The position numbers were made by a program, and so were the translations under genes. Below are positions 8,548 to 17,114 of a stretch of DNA of 64,000 nt, in pieces. Origin of the DNA: Aurantibrevibacter litoralis (GTDB taxonomy: Bacteria; Bacteroidota; Bacteroidia; Flavobacteriales; Flavobacteriaceae); the NCBI RefSeq assembly GCF_034651555.1, contig NZ_JAYEEQ010000008.1, forward strand, positions 97,610 to 161,609, read 5' to 3'. Within the stretch, counting starts at the first letter, position 1; each line of letters begins with the position of its first letter. The notes below the pieces were generated by a model. That model saw only the letters and a program-made list of their open reading frames with translations, searched no databases and had not been told where the DNA came from.

Positions 8548-9858
8548 ATGAATAAAAAAGTAACTGTTTTTTGGTTTCGAAGAGATTTGCGGGTCGATGA
8601 TAACAGCGGTTTATTTCATGCCCTGCACGGCGCACATCCCGTATTGCCTATCTTTATTTTTGATCCCGAAATTTTGCAGCACTTGCCCAAAGACGATGCC
8701 CGTGTAAGCTTTATTTTTGAAATGCTACGAACCATAAATAACCACTTAAAAACGGAATTTGGCAGTGGTGTAGCGCTGTATTTTGATACTCCCGAAAAGG
8801 TGTTTTTGCAGCTGCTAAAAACCTACACTATAGATTGCGTTTACACCAATCACGATTACGAGCCTTATGCGAAGCAACGAGACCAGCAGATTGGCAACCT
8901 ATTATCTTCTCACGGCATTGGGTTTAAAACCTATAAGGATCAGGTTATTTTTGAAAAAAACGAGGTGGTAAAAGACGATGGAAACCCTTATGTAGTCTAC
9001 ACCCCGTACATGAGAAAGTGGAAAAGTACCTTTATAGCAACTTCGGCTATAAAAGAGTATGACACTGCACCACTTTTACACAAATTACATCGCGATGCCC
9101 AATTACCTAAGGTTTCTTTGTCCGATATGGGTTTTGAAGCGGCTTCCATAGGAGTTCCCGATTATGTAGCAACACAAAAGCTCATTCAAAATTATGATGC
9201 TACCAGAGACTACCCTGCCATAAAAAATGGAACTTCTCGTTTGGGTCCGCATTTGCGATTTGGTACCGTTTCCATCCGAAAAATGATTAAAAAAGCGATT
9301 TCTGAAGACAATGAGGTTTTTTGGAATGAGCTTATTTGGCGCGAATTTTTTATGCAAATTCTTTGGCATTACCCGCATACGGTGCACGCCGCATTTAAAC
9401 CAAAGTACGATCGAATTGAATGGCGAAATAATCCGTTGGAGTTTGAAAAATGGAAAAACGGACAAACAGGTTATCCGTTAGTAGATGCCGGAATGCGCGA
9501 ATTAAATGCTACAGGTTTTATGCACAACAGGGTTAGAATGCTGGCAGCAAGCTTTTTATGTAAACATCTATTAATAGATTGGCGTTGGGGCGAAGCTTAT
9601 TTTGCGGAAAAGCTTCTGGATTATGAATTGAGCAGTAATGTGGGCAATTGGCAATGGGCTGCCGGAAGCGGTGTCGATGCCGCTCCTTATTTTCGCATCT
9701 TTAACCCCATGACGCAGGTAGCAAAGTTCGACAAAGAACGACAGTATATTAACCGTTGGGTGCCCGATCTACAAGAACTAACCTACCCGCAGCCCATGGT
9801 AGACCATAAAATGGTTCGGGAGCGTTGTTTAGACGTCTATAAAAAGGCTGTAGGGTAA
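8548..9858 (+). CDS. phr: Class I deoxyribodipyrimidine photolyase
   Basis: 436 residues. The N-terminal alpha/beta antenna domain opens with VFWFRRDLRVDDNSGL. The C-terminal FAD domain carries NELIWREFFMQILWHYP, TGYPLVDAGMRELNATGFMHNRVRM and NWQWAAGSGVDAAPYFRIFN, all hallmarks of class I CPD photolyases, including the FAD-proximal Trp in NWQW. The length is slightly short of the 470 or so typical of E. coli PhrB. The enzyme repairs cyclobutane pyrimidine dimers using blue light. It overlaps the next gene by one base (TAATG), indicating translational coupling to a divergent paralogue. Confidence 0.93.
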   Translation: MNKKVTVFWFRRDLRVDDNSGLFHALHGAHPVLPIFIFDPEILQHLPKDDARVSFIFEMLRTINNHLKTEFGSGVALYFDTPEKVFLQLLKTYTIDCVYTNHDYEPYAKQRDQQIGNLLSSHGIGFKTYKDQVIFEKNEVVKDDGNPYVVYTPYMRKWKSTFIATSAIKEYDTAPLLHKLHRDAQLPKVSLSDMGFEAASIGVPDYVATQKLIQNYDATRDYPAIKNGTSRLGPHLRFGTVSIRKMIKKAISEDNEVFWNELIWREFFMQILWHYPHTVHAAFKPKYDRIEWRNNPLEFEKWKNGQTGYPLVDAGMRELNATGFMHNRVRMLAASFLCKHLLIDWRWGEAYFAEKLLDYELSSNVGNWQWAAGSGVDAAPYFRIFNPMTQVAKFDKERQYINRWVPDLQELTYPQPMVDHKMVRERCLDVYKKAVG

Positions 9859-11333
9859 TGGTCGTCGTCTGGTTCAAAAGAGATTTGCGTTTGTTAGATC
9901 ATGAGCCGTTAGTAAAGGCCATTGCTACCAGAGAACAGCTGCTACTTCTCTATGTTTTCGAACCTCTTTGGATGGAAAATGCGCACTACAGTAGCATGCA
10001 TTTTAACTTTATCAAGGAAAGTTTATCGGATATTCAGAACCAATTAGCCATGTACCAAACAAAACTTCTTGTGGTGCAAGGCGAGATTTTAGATGTGTTA
10101 AACACCTTGTATGCGATACACCCTATTACCCAACTTTTCTCTCATCAAGAAACCGGAATAAAAATCACCTTTGATCGAGATAAAATGGTTCAAAATTGGT
10201 GTTATGTACACCACATACCATGGCACCAAAGTGTGGCTAATGGAGTTTTCAGAGGACTCAAAAACAGGAAAAATTGGATGCAAGATTGGAAGACCCATAT
10301 CTCCAATGAATTACAAAATCCCGATTTGGTAAAAGGAAATTGGATCCCTTTAAAAACCATACTAAATGACTATGAAATACATTTCAAAATTCCTTCACTA
10401 CAGACAGAGAGAAACCCGCAACATCAACAAGGGGGTAGCCAAACAGCACTAAAGTACCTACATTCTTTTTTGGAGAATCGCATATCGGGCTATACCCAAA
10501 ACTACAGTAAACCGCTAACCTCACGATATCACAGCAGTAGATTATCTCCCTATTTAGCCTGGGGTAATGTATCGTCTCGCCAAGTGTTTCATATTACGAT
10601 GGACTATAAAAACCCATCAAACAAACGAAATTTAAACGCCTTTCTGTCTCGCATGCAATGGCAAGCCCATTTTATACAAAAATTTGAAATGGAATGGCAA
10701 ATGGAATTTAAGAGTGTTAATGCGGGCTATCATCAACTGCAAAAACCCGTGCATAGCGAGTGGCAAAAAGCATGGCAAACGGGCAACACCGGTATTCCAA
10801 TGGTAGATGCTGCCATGCGGTGTTTAGTGGCTACAGGATTTATAAATTTTAGATTACGTGCTCTTTTGGCATCCTTTTTTACGCATCTATTATGGCAACC
10901 ATGGCAGGATTGCACAGCACATTTAGCACACCATTTTCTGGATTTTGAACCGGGTATTCATTTTCCACAGCTCAACATGCAATCCGGAGAAACCGGTATA
11001 CATACGATTCGAATTTACAACCCTGTTAAAAATGGGAAAGACCATGATCCACAGGGAAAATTTATAAAAAAATGGGTGCCAGAACTTAAAAACATACCGC
11101 TAAGTTACCTACATGAGCCATGGAAAATACCCGTTTTAGAACAACAATTTGTGCAATTTTATCCGGGCATTACCTACCCTAAACCCATTATAAATATAGA
11201 AAAAGCGCGCAAGCATGCCAGTGACACCCTTTGGAACTACAAAAATAACGCTAAGGTAAAAACGGAAGCCCAGCGCGTACTGGCAAAACATACCTTAAAA
11301 CATCGCCCTATATGGGATGCGCCTATAACGTAG
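9858..11333 (+). CDS. Divergent photolyase/cryptochrome family protein
   Basis: 491 residues; the start overlaps the preceding photolyase stop. The antenna-domain motif VVWFKRDLRLLDHEPL and FAD-domain motifs TGIPMVDAAMRCLVATGFINFRLRALLAS are clear. In the segment aligning with the photolyase NWQWAASTG region the sequence is GIHFPQLNMQSGETG, so both Trp residues of the WQW motif are replaced. No C-terminal CxxC cluster is seen, so it is not an FeS-BCP type enzyme. It could be a photolyase with another electron path, a (6-4) or ssDNA-type enzyme, or a light sensor. Transcription is probably shared with the whole 7.3-11.3 kb operon. Confidence 0.82.
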   Translation: MVVVWFKRDLRLLDHEPLVKAIATREQLLLLYVFEPLWMENAHYSSMHFNFIKESLSDIQNQLAMYQTKLLVVQGEILDVLNTLYAIHPITQLFSHQETGIKITFDRDKMVQNWCYVHHIPWHQSVANGVFRGLKNRKNWMQDWKTHISNELQNPDLVKGNWIPLKTILNDYEIHFKIPSLQTERNPQHQQGGSQTALKYLHSFLENRISGYTQNYSKPLTSRYHSSRLSPYLAWGNVSSRQVFHITMDYKNPSNKRNLNAFLSRMQWQAHFIQKFEMEWQMEFKSVNAGYHQLQKPVHSEWQKAWQTGNTGIPMVDAAMRCLVATGFINFRLRALLASFFTHLLWQPWQDCTAHLAHHFLDFEPGIHFPQLNMQSGETGIHTIRIYNPVKNGKDHDPQGKFIKKWVPELKNIPLSYLHEPWKIPVLEQQFVQFYPGITYPKPIINIEKARKHASDTLWNYKNNAKVKTEAQRVLAKHTLKHRPIWDAPIT

Positions 11334-11540
11334 TAGGGTACTAAATTGTGCCAAAACACTAAAGGTATTGCTTGATTTTATTTTTAATCCCCAGCGAAGC
11401 ATACGCCTTATCCTTAAAATCGCAACACAAGGTTCTTTCAAAATTAGCAAGGAGACTTATTTTAAGGGTATGGAATTAAGGAGAACTTGAGTATCTTTAA
11501 GACATAAAAAGCCATACTAACGAACGTAATCCTTTACAAA

Positions 11541-12968
11541 ATGAAAAAAATAGTACTTTATCTGATGCTCCTATGTGTTACAGGTGGACTCTCTGCTCAA
11601 AAAATGAGCAAAACTAAAACCGCAGCCATTGCCTCTGTAGAAAAACACAAAGAAACTCTTATTAAAATAAGCGATTCTATTTGGGCATTGGCCGAAACCG
11701 CTTTTAATGAACAACAGTCGTCAGAAATTTTAGCCAATTATGCCGAAAAGAACGGTCTAAAAGTAACTCGTGGTGTGGCCAACATTCCAACAGCCTTTGT
11801 GGCCACCTACGGTTCAGGGAAACCAGTCATAAGTATTTTAGGGGAGTTTGATGCTTTGCCCGGTCTTTCGCAAAAATCCGTTCCCACTAAAGAATCGCTT
11901 AATGCCGGTGCCGCAGGGCATGGCTGCGGTCATAATTTGTTCGGCACCGCCAGTTTAGGAGCAGCTATCGCCATAAAAGAACTTATAGACGAAGGAAAAT
12001 TAAAAGGAACCGTTAAATTTTTAGGCACCCCGGCAGAAGAAAAATACTTTGCCAAAGTATGGATGGTAAAAGCCGGTTTGTGGGATGGTGTAGATGCCAA
12101 CATCAGCTGGCATCCTTCTGCCGAAACAGAAGCCGATGTGCAAAGCGGGCTTTCTTTGATCGATTTTATTGTGGAATTCAGTGGGCAGGCTGCACATGCC
12201 TCAATGGATCCTTGGAATGGTCGTAGTGCCTCAGACGCCTTGGAACTCTATACCACCGGAATTAATTACTACAGGGAACATGTACTACCCACAACCCGAA
12301 TGCATTATCACATACAAGATGGGGGGCAAGTTGTAAATGTAGTTCCCGATTATGCCCGTTTATGGATGCGCGTAAGAGACCCTAAAAGAGCAAATATGCT
12401 GCCCGTGTATGAGCGTGCCAAAGCGATGGCAGAAGGTGCCGCCATCATGGCCAATGTAGACTATAAAATTTCTTTAGTTTCCGGAATCTATGAAACCTTA
12501 GTGAACCGAACCGGAGGCGAAATTGTGCAAAAAAATTTGGAACTTCTGGGTGCCATCACCTATACCGAAGATGAAATTGCATTTGGAAAAGCCATTCAAA
12601 AAGCTACAGGAAAACCTGAGGTAGGAATGGATAGCAACATTTACCCCTTACGCAAAACCGAGGAAAATCCGGGTGGTGGTTCTACCGATGTGGGCGATGT
12701 AAGCTGGAATGTTCCCAACATTAACTTAGGGGTTACCGTGGCTCCCAAGGGTACGCCGTGGCACTCCTGGGCTGTGGTGGCCTGTGGTGGCATGAGCATT
12801 GGGCATAAAGGAATGGTGTATGCGGCAAAAACAATGGCAATGACCATGACCGATCTTTTTGAAGATCCAAAATTGTTGGCCAAGGTAAAAACCGAATTTA
12901 AAGAGCGAAAAGGCGATGAAGTGTACGAGCCAATGATTGATGGACCACCGCCTATCGGTAAAAAGTAA
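11541..12968 (+). CDS. M20 family amidohydrolase (AbgB-like), exported
   Basis: 475 residues with a signal peptide (MKKIVLYLMLLCVTGGLSAQ). The M20 metallopeptidase metal site is visible as GHGCGHN (about 127-132) and PAEE (165-168), with ISWHP further on and AHASMDPWNGRSASDAL in the dimerisation domain. The closest known types are amidohydrolases such as AbgB and aminoacylase-like enzymes that cleave N-acyl or p-aminobenzoyl amino acids. A 207-base gap with no gene precedes it, and 248 bases separate it from the ThuA gene, so it may be monocistronic. The substrate is unassigned. Confidence 0.87.
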   Translation: MKKIVLYLMLLCVTGGLSAQKMSKTKTAAIASVEKHKETLIKISDSIWALAETAFNEQQSSEILANYAEKNGLKVTRGVANIPTAFVATYGSGKPVISILGEFDALPGLSQKSVPTKESLNAGAAGHGCGHNLFGTASLGAAIAIKELIDEGKLKGTVKFLGTPAEEKYFAKVWMVKAGLWDGVDANISWHPSAETEADVQSGLSLIDFIVEFSGQAAHASMDPWNGRSASDALELYTTGINYYREHVLPTTRMHYHIQDGGQVVNVVPDYARLWMRVRDPKRANMLPVYERAKAMAEGAAIMANVDYKISLVSGIYETLVNRTGGEIVQKNLELLGAITYTEDEIAFGKAIQKATGKPEVGMDSNIYPLRKTEENPGGGSTDVGDVSWNVPNINLGVTVAPKGTPWHSWAVVACGGMSIGHKGMVYAAKTMAMTMTDLFEDPKLLAKVKTEFKERKGDEVYEPMIDGPPPIGKK

Positions 12969-13114
12969 AAGCATCAATTGATTTGGCTGTTACGAGATAG
13001 ATTTTTAGCACACTCTAAAGGGAGCATATTTTAGACTAAGAAGTAGGTATAACCATAAAAATGCATAGAAAATATGCAGACATTTGCCTAAAAACACCTT
13101 AAAAACCAACCGAA

Positions 13115-13216
13115 ATTAAAAATATACTACTCATTGCCATACTTAGTCTATATTTCCTTACAGGTACAATAGCCCAAAAAGGTGATGCCAACATAAATGT
13201 ATTAATTGTTCAAGAT
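13115..13216 (+). other. In-frame signal-peptide sequence without a standard start codon (ThuA gene)
   Basis: Directly upstream of, and in frame with, the ThuA ORF, codons 13115-13216 read IKNILLIAILSLYFLTGTIA then QKGDANINVLIVQD, a textbook flavobacterial export signal. The codon expected to be ATG is ATT at 13115-13117, and the frame closes at TAA 13100-13102. No ATG, GTG or TTG lies between. Either ATT is used as a rare start, or the start was lost by point mutation. Confidence 0.65.
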
Positions 13217-14071
13217 ATGGATCACCACGATGTGTTGTTGCAAACCAATACGTTTAAAAGCATTCTACAAAATGCCTTGGGCTATACCATTGATGTTATT
13301 CAATCTACCGATGAAAAGAAATGGCATGCGTATAATCTTCAGCTTTCTCGTTACGACTTAATTGTCACATCAAGTTTGGGTTTTGAAAACCTTCCGGAAG
13401 AACCATTACTTCAAATAGAGCAATTTATAAAAAATGGTGCCGGTTTGGTTGTGGTGCACCAAGGTGTTGGGTCTTATGAAGAAACTCCGAAATTTCAAGA
13501 ACTCATTGGCATCGGGTGGTATGGATCGCATACAGGATCTCATATTTTCTGGAACGATGTTGAAAAGAATTTTACAGAAACGCCCATTTATCATGGTGTG
13601 GCACCGGCACATGGGAAACAACACGAAATAACAATAGACATAAGAAATCAGGAACACCCTATCACAAAAGGAATGCCCTCGAAATGGATACACGGAATGG
13701 ACGAGTTCTATCATGGTATGCGTGGCTTTACGAAAAACATTACCATATTAGCCACGGCTTATTCCGATAAAAAGATGTGGGGTTCGGGAGAACATGAACC
13801 CATTGCATGGACAAATTCCTATGGCAAAGGTAGCGTTTTTGTTACGGTGTTGGGGCATGTATTCAATGAAGATAACGCTGAAGATATCCCCGGAATTAAC
13901 ACTTCGGAGAATGGCACGAATGCCTTATATTGTGTCGGATTCCAAACACTTTTTGCCAGAGGTGCTCAGTGGGCTGCTACCGGAGAAGTAACATTGAGAC
14001 TACCAGTAAACTTCCCCACTGACCAAAAGACTACAGTACTTCATCCAGAGGAAGTGATATGGCCAAAATAA
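13217..14071 (+). CDS. ThuA domain-containing protein (start codon of export signal lost)
   Basis: 284 residues from the only in-frame standard ATG. The ThuA/glutamine-amidotransferase-like fold is supported by DLIVTSSLGFENLPEEPL, KNGAGLVVVHQGVGSYEE, the GIGWYGSHTGSH motif, HPITKGMPSKWIHGMDEFYH and the C-terminal YGKGSVFVTVLGHVFN. ThuA-like proteins occur in trehalose/keto-disaccharide gene sets in Bacteroidetes and are usually exported. Here the first strand (INVLIVQD) lies upstream of the ATG, so translation from 13217 would remove both the signal and part of the core fold. The gene may therefore be a recent pseudogene or may start at ATT 13115. Confidence 0.75.
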   Translation: MDHHDVLLQTNTFKSILQNALGYTIDVIQSTDEKKWHAYNLQLSRYDLIVTSSLGFENLPEEPLLQIEQFIKNGAGLVVVHQGVGSYEETPKFQELIGIGWYGSHTGSHIFWNDVEKNFTETPIYHGVAPAHGKQHEITIDIRNQEHPITKGMPSKWIHGMDEFYHGMRGFTKNITILATAYSDKKMWGSGEHEPIAWTNSYGKGSVFVTVLGHVFNEDNAEDIPGINTSENGTNALYCVGFQTLFARGAQWAATGEVTLRLPVNFPTDQKTTVLHPEEVIWPK

Positions 14072-14220
14072 AAAATTTCTTGAAACAGGCTAACCAACAA
14101 CAAAAATGAAATACTATAATTTCCTCACTATTGTCCAATCAATCCTTAAATTTAATAGTATTAAAGCCATTATTACTTCAATGAGATAGCTATTAAAGTA
14201 GGCTGTACTAATACAAATCC

Positions 14221-15789
14221 TTAGGACAGCAACACATAGATCAGGACTGTAAGCAACACCAAAATAATTCCGGCAATATGCACCAAAGACCATGATTTTC
14301 CGGGGTTTTCGTCTTCTTCCGGTATATAATCTTCCGTAGGATACATTTTAGAAGCCACGTACATGATTATAAAATTTAACACAAACTCAATGCCCCATAA
14401 ATGCACAAAATGAATATTCAATTTTAGAATAAAGGTGGCTAAAATATAAAAGGCAAAACCAAAAAACAACCCCATTTTGGCACCAAAGGCATTAATTTGC
14501 TTTACAAATATGCCCGCAATAATTACCGATGATATGGGTATAAAGAAAATACCGTTTAACTCCTGAAGCAGAAAATAAAGTCCGTCCGGAGCGTAGGCTA
14601 CCAATGGAGCCACACCAATGGCAATGAGGGCCAAAATGATGGAAGTTCTTTTTCCAAGTTTTACCAGTTTGGTATCGGAAATAGATGTATTAATTATTTT
14701 TTTATAAATATCATAGCAAAAAACGGTGCTTGCAGAATTTAACACACTGTTAAAGGTGCTCAGTACAGCTCCCAAAATAACCGCTGCAAAGAAACCGTAC
14801 AAAGAAGCGGGCAGGACTTTTTTTACCAATAAAGGATAAATAAGATCCGGAGTGTCGTAAAATTCATCCTGAAAATAGTAGAACGCAATTAATCCAGGCA
14901 GGACTATAATAAGTGGAACAAATAGCTTGAGTACTCCGGTATAGATTAAACCTTTTTGGGCTTCTACCAAGTTTTTTGCGCCAAAGGCCCGTTGAATTAT
15001 GGCCTGATTCATCCCCCAAAAATAAAGTTGATTAATCATGAGTCCTGTAAATAAGGTAGAAAACGGTAAAATGGAATCCGGACTTCCGATGATATCAAAC
15101 TTGTCTGGAGCAAAATCGTAAACGGTGGTCATCCCTTGAAGCATGTTTCCATGTCCGATCTGGTACAATGCAATGGCGGGAATAAGCAATCCACCCACCA
15201 TTAAACCGACTCCGTTTAACATGTCGGAATACGCTACGGCTTTTAAACCTCCAAAAATGGCATATAACGAACCAATAACACCTATAGTTAATACGGTATA
15301 AAGTAGGGCCTCGCTTTTGGTGATTTGGAATAGTTCTGTAAAACCAAAAACACTTTCAATATTAATGGCACCCGAATAAAGGACGATGGGTAATAAGGTA
15401 ACCACAAAAGACAACATAAGCAAAAAAGCAACGATAGATCTTGTAAAACTATCGAACCGTCTTTCTAAAAATTCCGGGATGGTGGTTAGCCCCATGCGGA
15501 TAAAACGAGGAATAAAATACAAAGCCGCAATGACAAGCGCTATAGCAGAGGTAACCTCCCACGCAATAACGATAATCCCATTTTTATACGAACTTCCGTT
15601 CATCCCAATTAAATGTTCCGTAGAGATATTGGTCAATATCATGGAACTGGCAATTACGGGGCCGGTAAGACTTTTACCTGCCAAAAAATAGCCTTTAGCA
15701 GAGGAAAAATTATCTTTCCGCAATTTATAGGTCGTGAAAATAATTACGAAGATCGTAAAGCCAAAAAAACCAATATAGGTTGCTAGCAT
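14221..15789 (-). CDS. Sodium:solute symporter (SSS family), probable inositol or sugar transporter
   Basis: 522 residues with SSS features: KGYFLAGKSLTGPVIASSMI then TNISTEHLIGMNGSSYKNG in the first helices, and SGLT-like motifs YAIFGGLKAVAYSDMLNGVG and GAVLSTFNSVLNSASTVF. About 13-14 transmembrane helices. It resembles the sugar/inositol branch (SGLT-like) more than PutP. It lies 33 bases downstream of the inositol oxygenase gene on the same strand, so an operon is likely and myo-inositol is a reasonable cargo; this is inference from context. Confidence 0.9.
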   Translation of the reverse strand: MLATYIGFFGFTIFVIIFTTYKLRKDNFSSAKGYFLAGKSLTGPVIASSMILTNISTEHLIGMNGSSYKNGIIVIAWEVTSAIALVIAALYFIPRFIRMGLTTIPEFLERRFDSFTRSIVAFLLMLSFVVTLLPIVLYSGAINIESVFGFTELFQITKSEALLYTVLTIGVIGSLYAIFGGLKAVAYSDMLNGVGLMVGGLLIPAIALYQIGHGNMLQGMTTVYDFAPDKFDIIGSPDSILPFSTLFTGLMINQLYFWGMNQAIIQRAFGAKNLVEAQKGLIYTGVLKLFVPLIIVLPGLIAFYYFQDEFYDTPDLIYPLLVKKVLPASLYGFFAAVILGAVLSTFNSVLNSASTVFCYDIYKKIINTSISDTKLVKLGKRTSIILALIAIGVAPLVAYAPDGLYFLLQELNGIFFIPISSVIIAGIFVKQINAFGAKMGLFFGFAFYILATFILKLNIHFVHLWGIEFVLNFIIMYVASKMYPTEDYIPEEDENPGKSWSLVHIAGIILVLLTVLIYVLLS

Positions 15790-15822
15790 TTTAAAATGCT
15801 TTGATTAGGCCTCATATAACGC

Positions 15823-16698
15823 TCAAAATTTTAGCTTTTCGGGTAAATATTTGGCCACTAACGCTTCATAATAAGGACGCAGTGCTTTGGCATCCGGTGG
15901 TACGGGCACCTTAGAATACAAATCGTAAGGATTAAATTTCTTAACCCACTCAAACATTTCATAATCTTTATCGCTCATGAGATGGGCGTAGGCATCTTCT
16001 CTGTGCTGTGCATAAAACGAATGGTAGCGTATCATATACAGAGCTGGTTCCGGTAAGTAATCTTTCATGATCTGATACAGGTATTCATCGTGACCCCAAC
16101 TCATTTTAACCTGATCCAGGCCACAATTTTCCGAATAGATCCCAAATTTATGGTTAAAGCGAGGATCGTTATAATCGGGGTTCTCTTTAAAGAATTCGGG
16201 GTACACAATTTTATCGGAATAGGCACAACCCACAGGAAACGTATCGCCAACAACGGCCCATTGCGGTTCGCCAAACAAGCAGAGAACTTTACCAATATCA
16301 TGTAAAAAACCGGTAAGCACAAACCAATCCGGATGCCCATCGGCACGGATGGCTTCCGAAGTCTGCAACAAATGCTGCAGTTGATCTAAATCGGTATCAG
16401 GATCACTATCGTCTACTAAGGTATTCAAAAAAGCAACGGCATCCCACAGCGACATTTCTCGTTTGTCAAATTTGAGAAACTCTCGCTCCTTAGCCACAAC
16501 AAAATCATAGGTCTGAAACGTATGGTTTAATCGGTAAAATTCTTTCACCGTTTCTACGCGTTCCGAATCTACATAATTGCGATATTCCTCCTTTTCTTTA
16601 GCACTTTCCGCCGGGTCGGGATATCGTTCCAATAAGTTTTCTTCCCAATCATCTATGTTTTCCATTGGGTTTTGATCTCTTGCTTGAGAATGTTCCAT
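15823..16698 (-). CDS. Inositol oxygenase (MIOX)
   Basis: 291 residues from the ATG at 16698; a longer in-frame start at 16767 adds residues unlike the family. The protein aligns over its length with eukaryotic MIOX (about 285 aa). Six metal ligands of the mixed-valent di-iron site can be placed: His109, His133 and Asp134 (FLHDIGK), His203 (SWGHDEY), His226 (RYHSFY) and Asp259 (FNPYDLY). The strongly conserved FGEPQWAVVGDTFPVGC is present. It converts myo-inositol plus O2 to D-glucuronate. Bacterial MIOX is uncommon but known in Flavobacteriia. The downstream symporter probably supplies substrate. No uronate isomerase gene is in the window. Confidence 0.93.
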   Translation of the reverse strand: MEHSQARDQNPMENIDDWEENLLERYPDPAESAKEKEEYRNYVDSERVETVKEFYRLNHTFQTYDFVVAKEREFLKFDKREMSLWDAVAFLNTLVDDSDPDTDLDQLQHLLQTSEAIRADGHPDWFVLTGFLHDIGKVLCLFGEPQWAVVGDTFPVGCAYSDKIVYPEFFKENPDYNDPRFNHKFGIYSENCGLDQVKMSWGHDEYLYQIMKDYLPEPALYMIRYHSFYAQHREDAYAHLMSDKDYEMFEWVKKFNPYDLYSKVPVPPDAKALRPYYEALVAKYLPEKLKF

Positions 16699-17114
16699 AA
16701 TTATCGATTTAAAAAATGTATCACCATTGAATCTTCCGAAAAAGCATCTTATAAATCTAAAATACACTTAATTTACGAATAAAGAACCCATTTCTTTAAA
16801 TTCTTCACCCCTCAAACTTTCTCAAGCCCACTGTTCATTTTTCGCAGGGCTTCCTACAAAAAATAGCACTCAAAATTTAATACAAAAAATCAATACTGTC
16901 AAATCTCAAAATTCACTGCATATATTTTAACAGATAATTATTAAATAATGTCTCATTTTAAGAATTTCTTAGGAAATAAGGGTCAATTGCAACATCATTG
17001 ATAGAGTTTGCTTCAATAATGATATTGTCAGAAAATGCGTTAACATAATTTTATCCCATTGAGATTACTGCCTAAATCTCCTTATTGATAACTAACAACT
17101 TAAATTACACAAAC
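16699..17114. promoter_or_regulatory. Divergent intergenic region between MIOX and susC, no gene
   Basis: 416 bases of A+T-rich sequence without a convincing ORF. It must hold the minus-strand MIOX promoter and the plus-strand promoter of the xylan locus. The best plus-strand candidate is TTG (17025-17027) then an 18-base spacer and TAATTTTA (17046-17053), close to TAnnTTTG. No riboswitch or clear palindrome was recognised. Confidence 0.4.

Noticed and set aside
14072..14220. Continuation of the ThuA operon after 14071
   Set aside because: An ATG at 14106 opens only a short frame with no recognisable protein.
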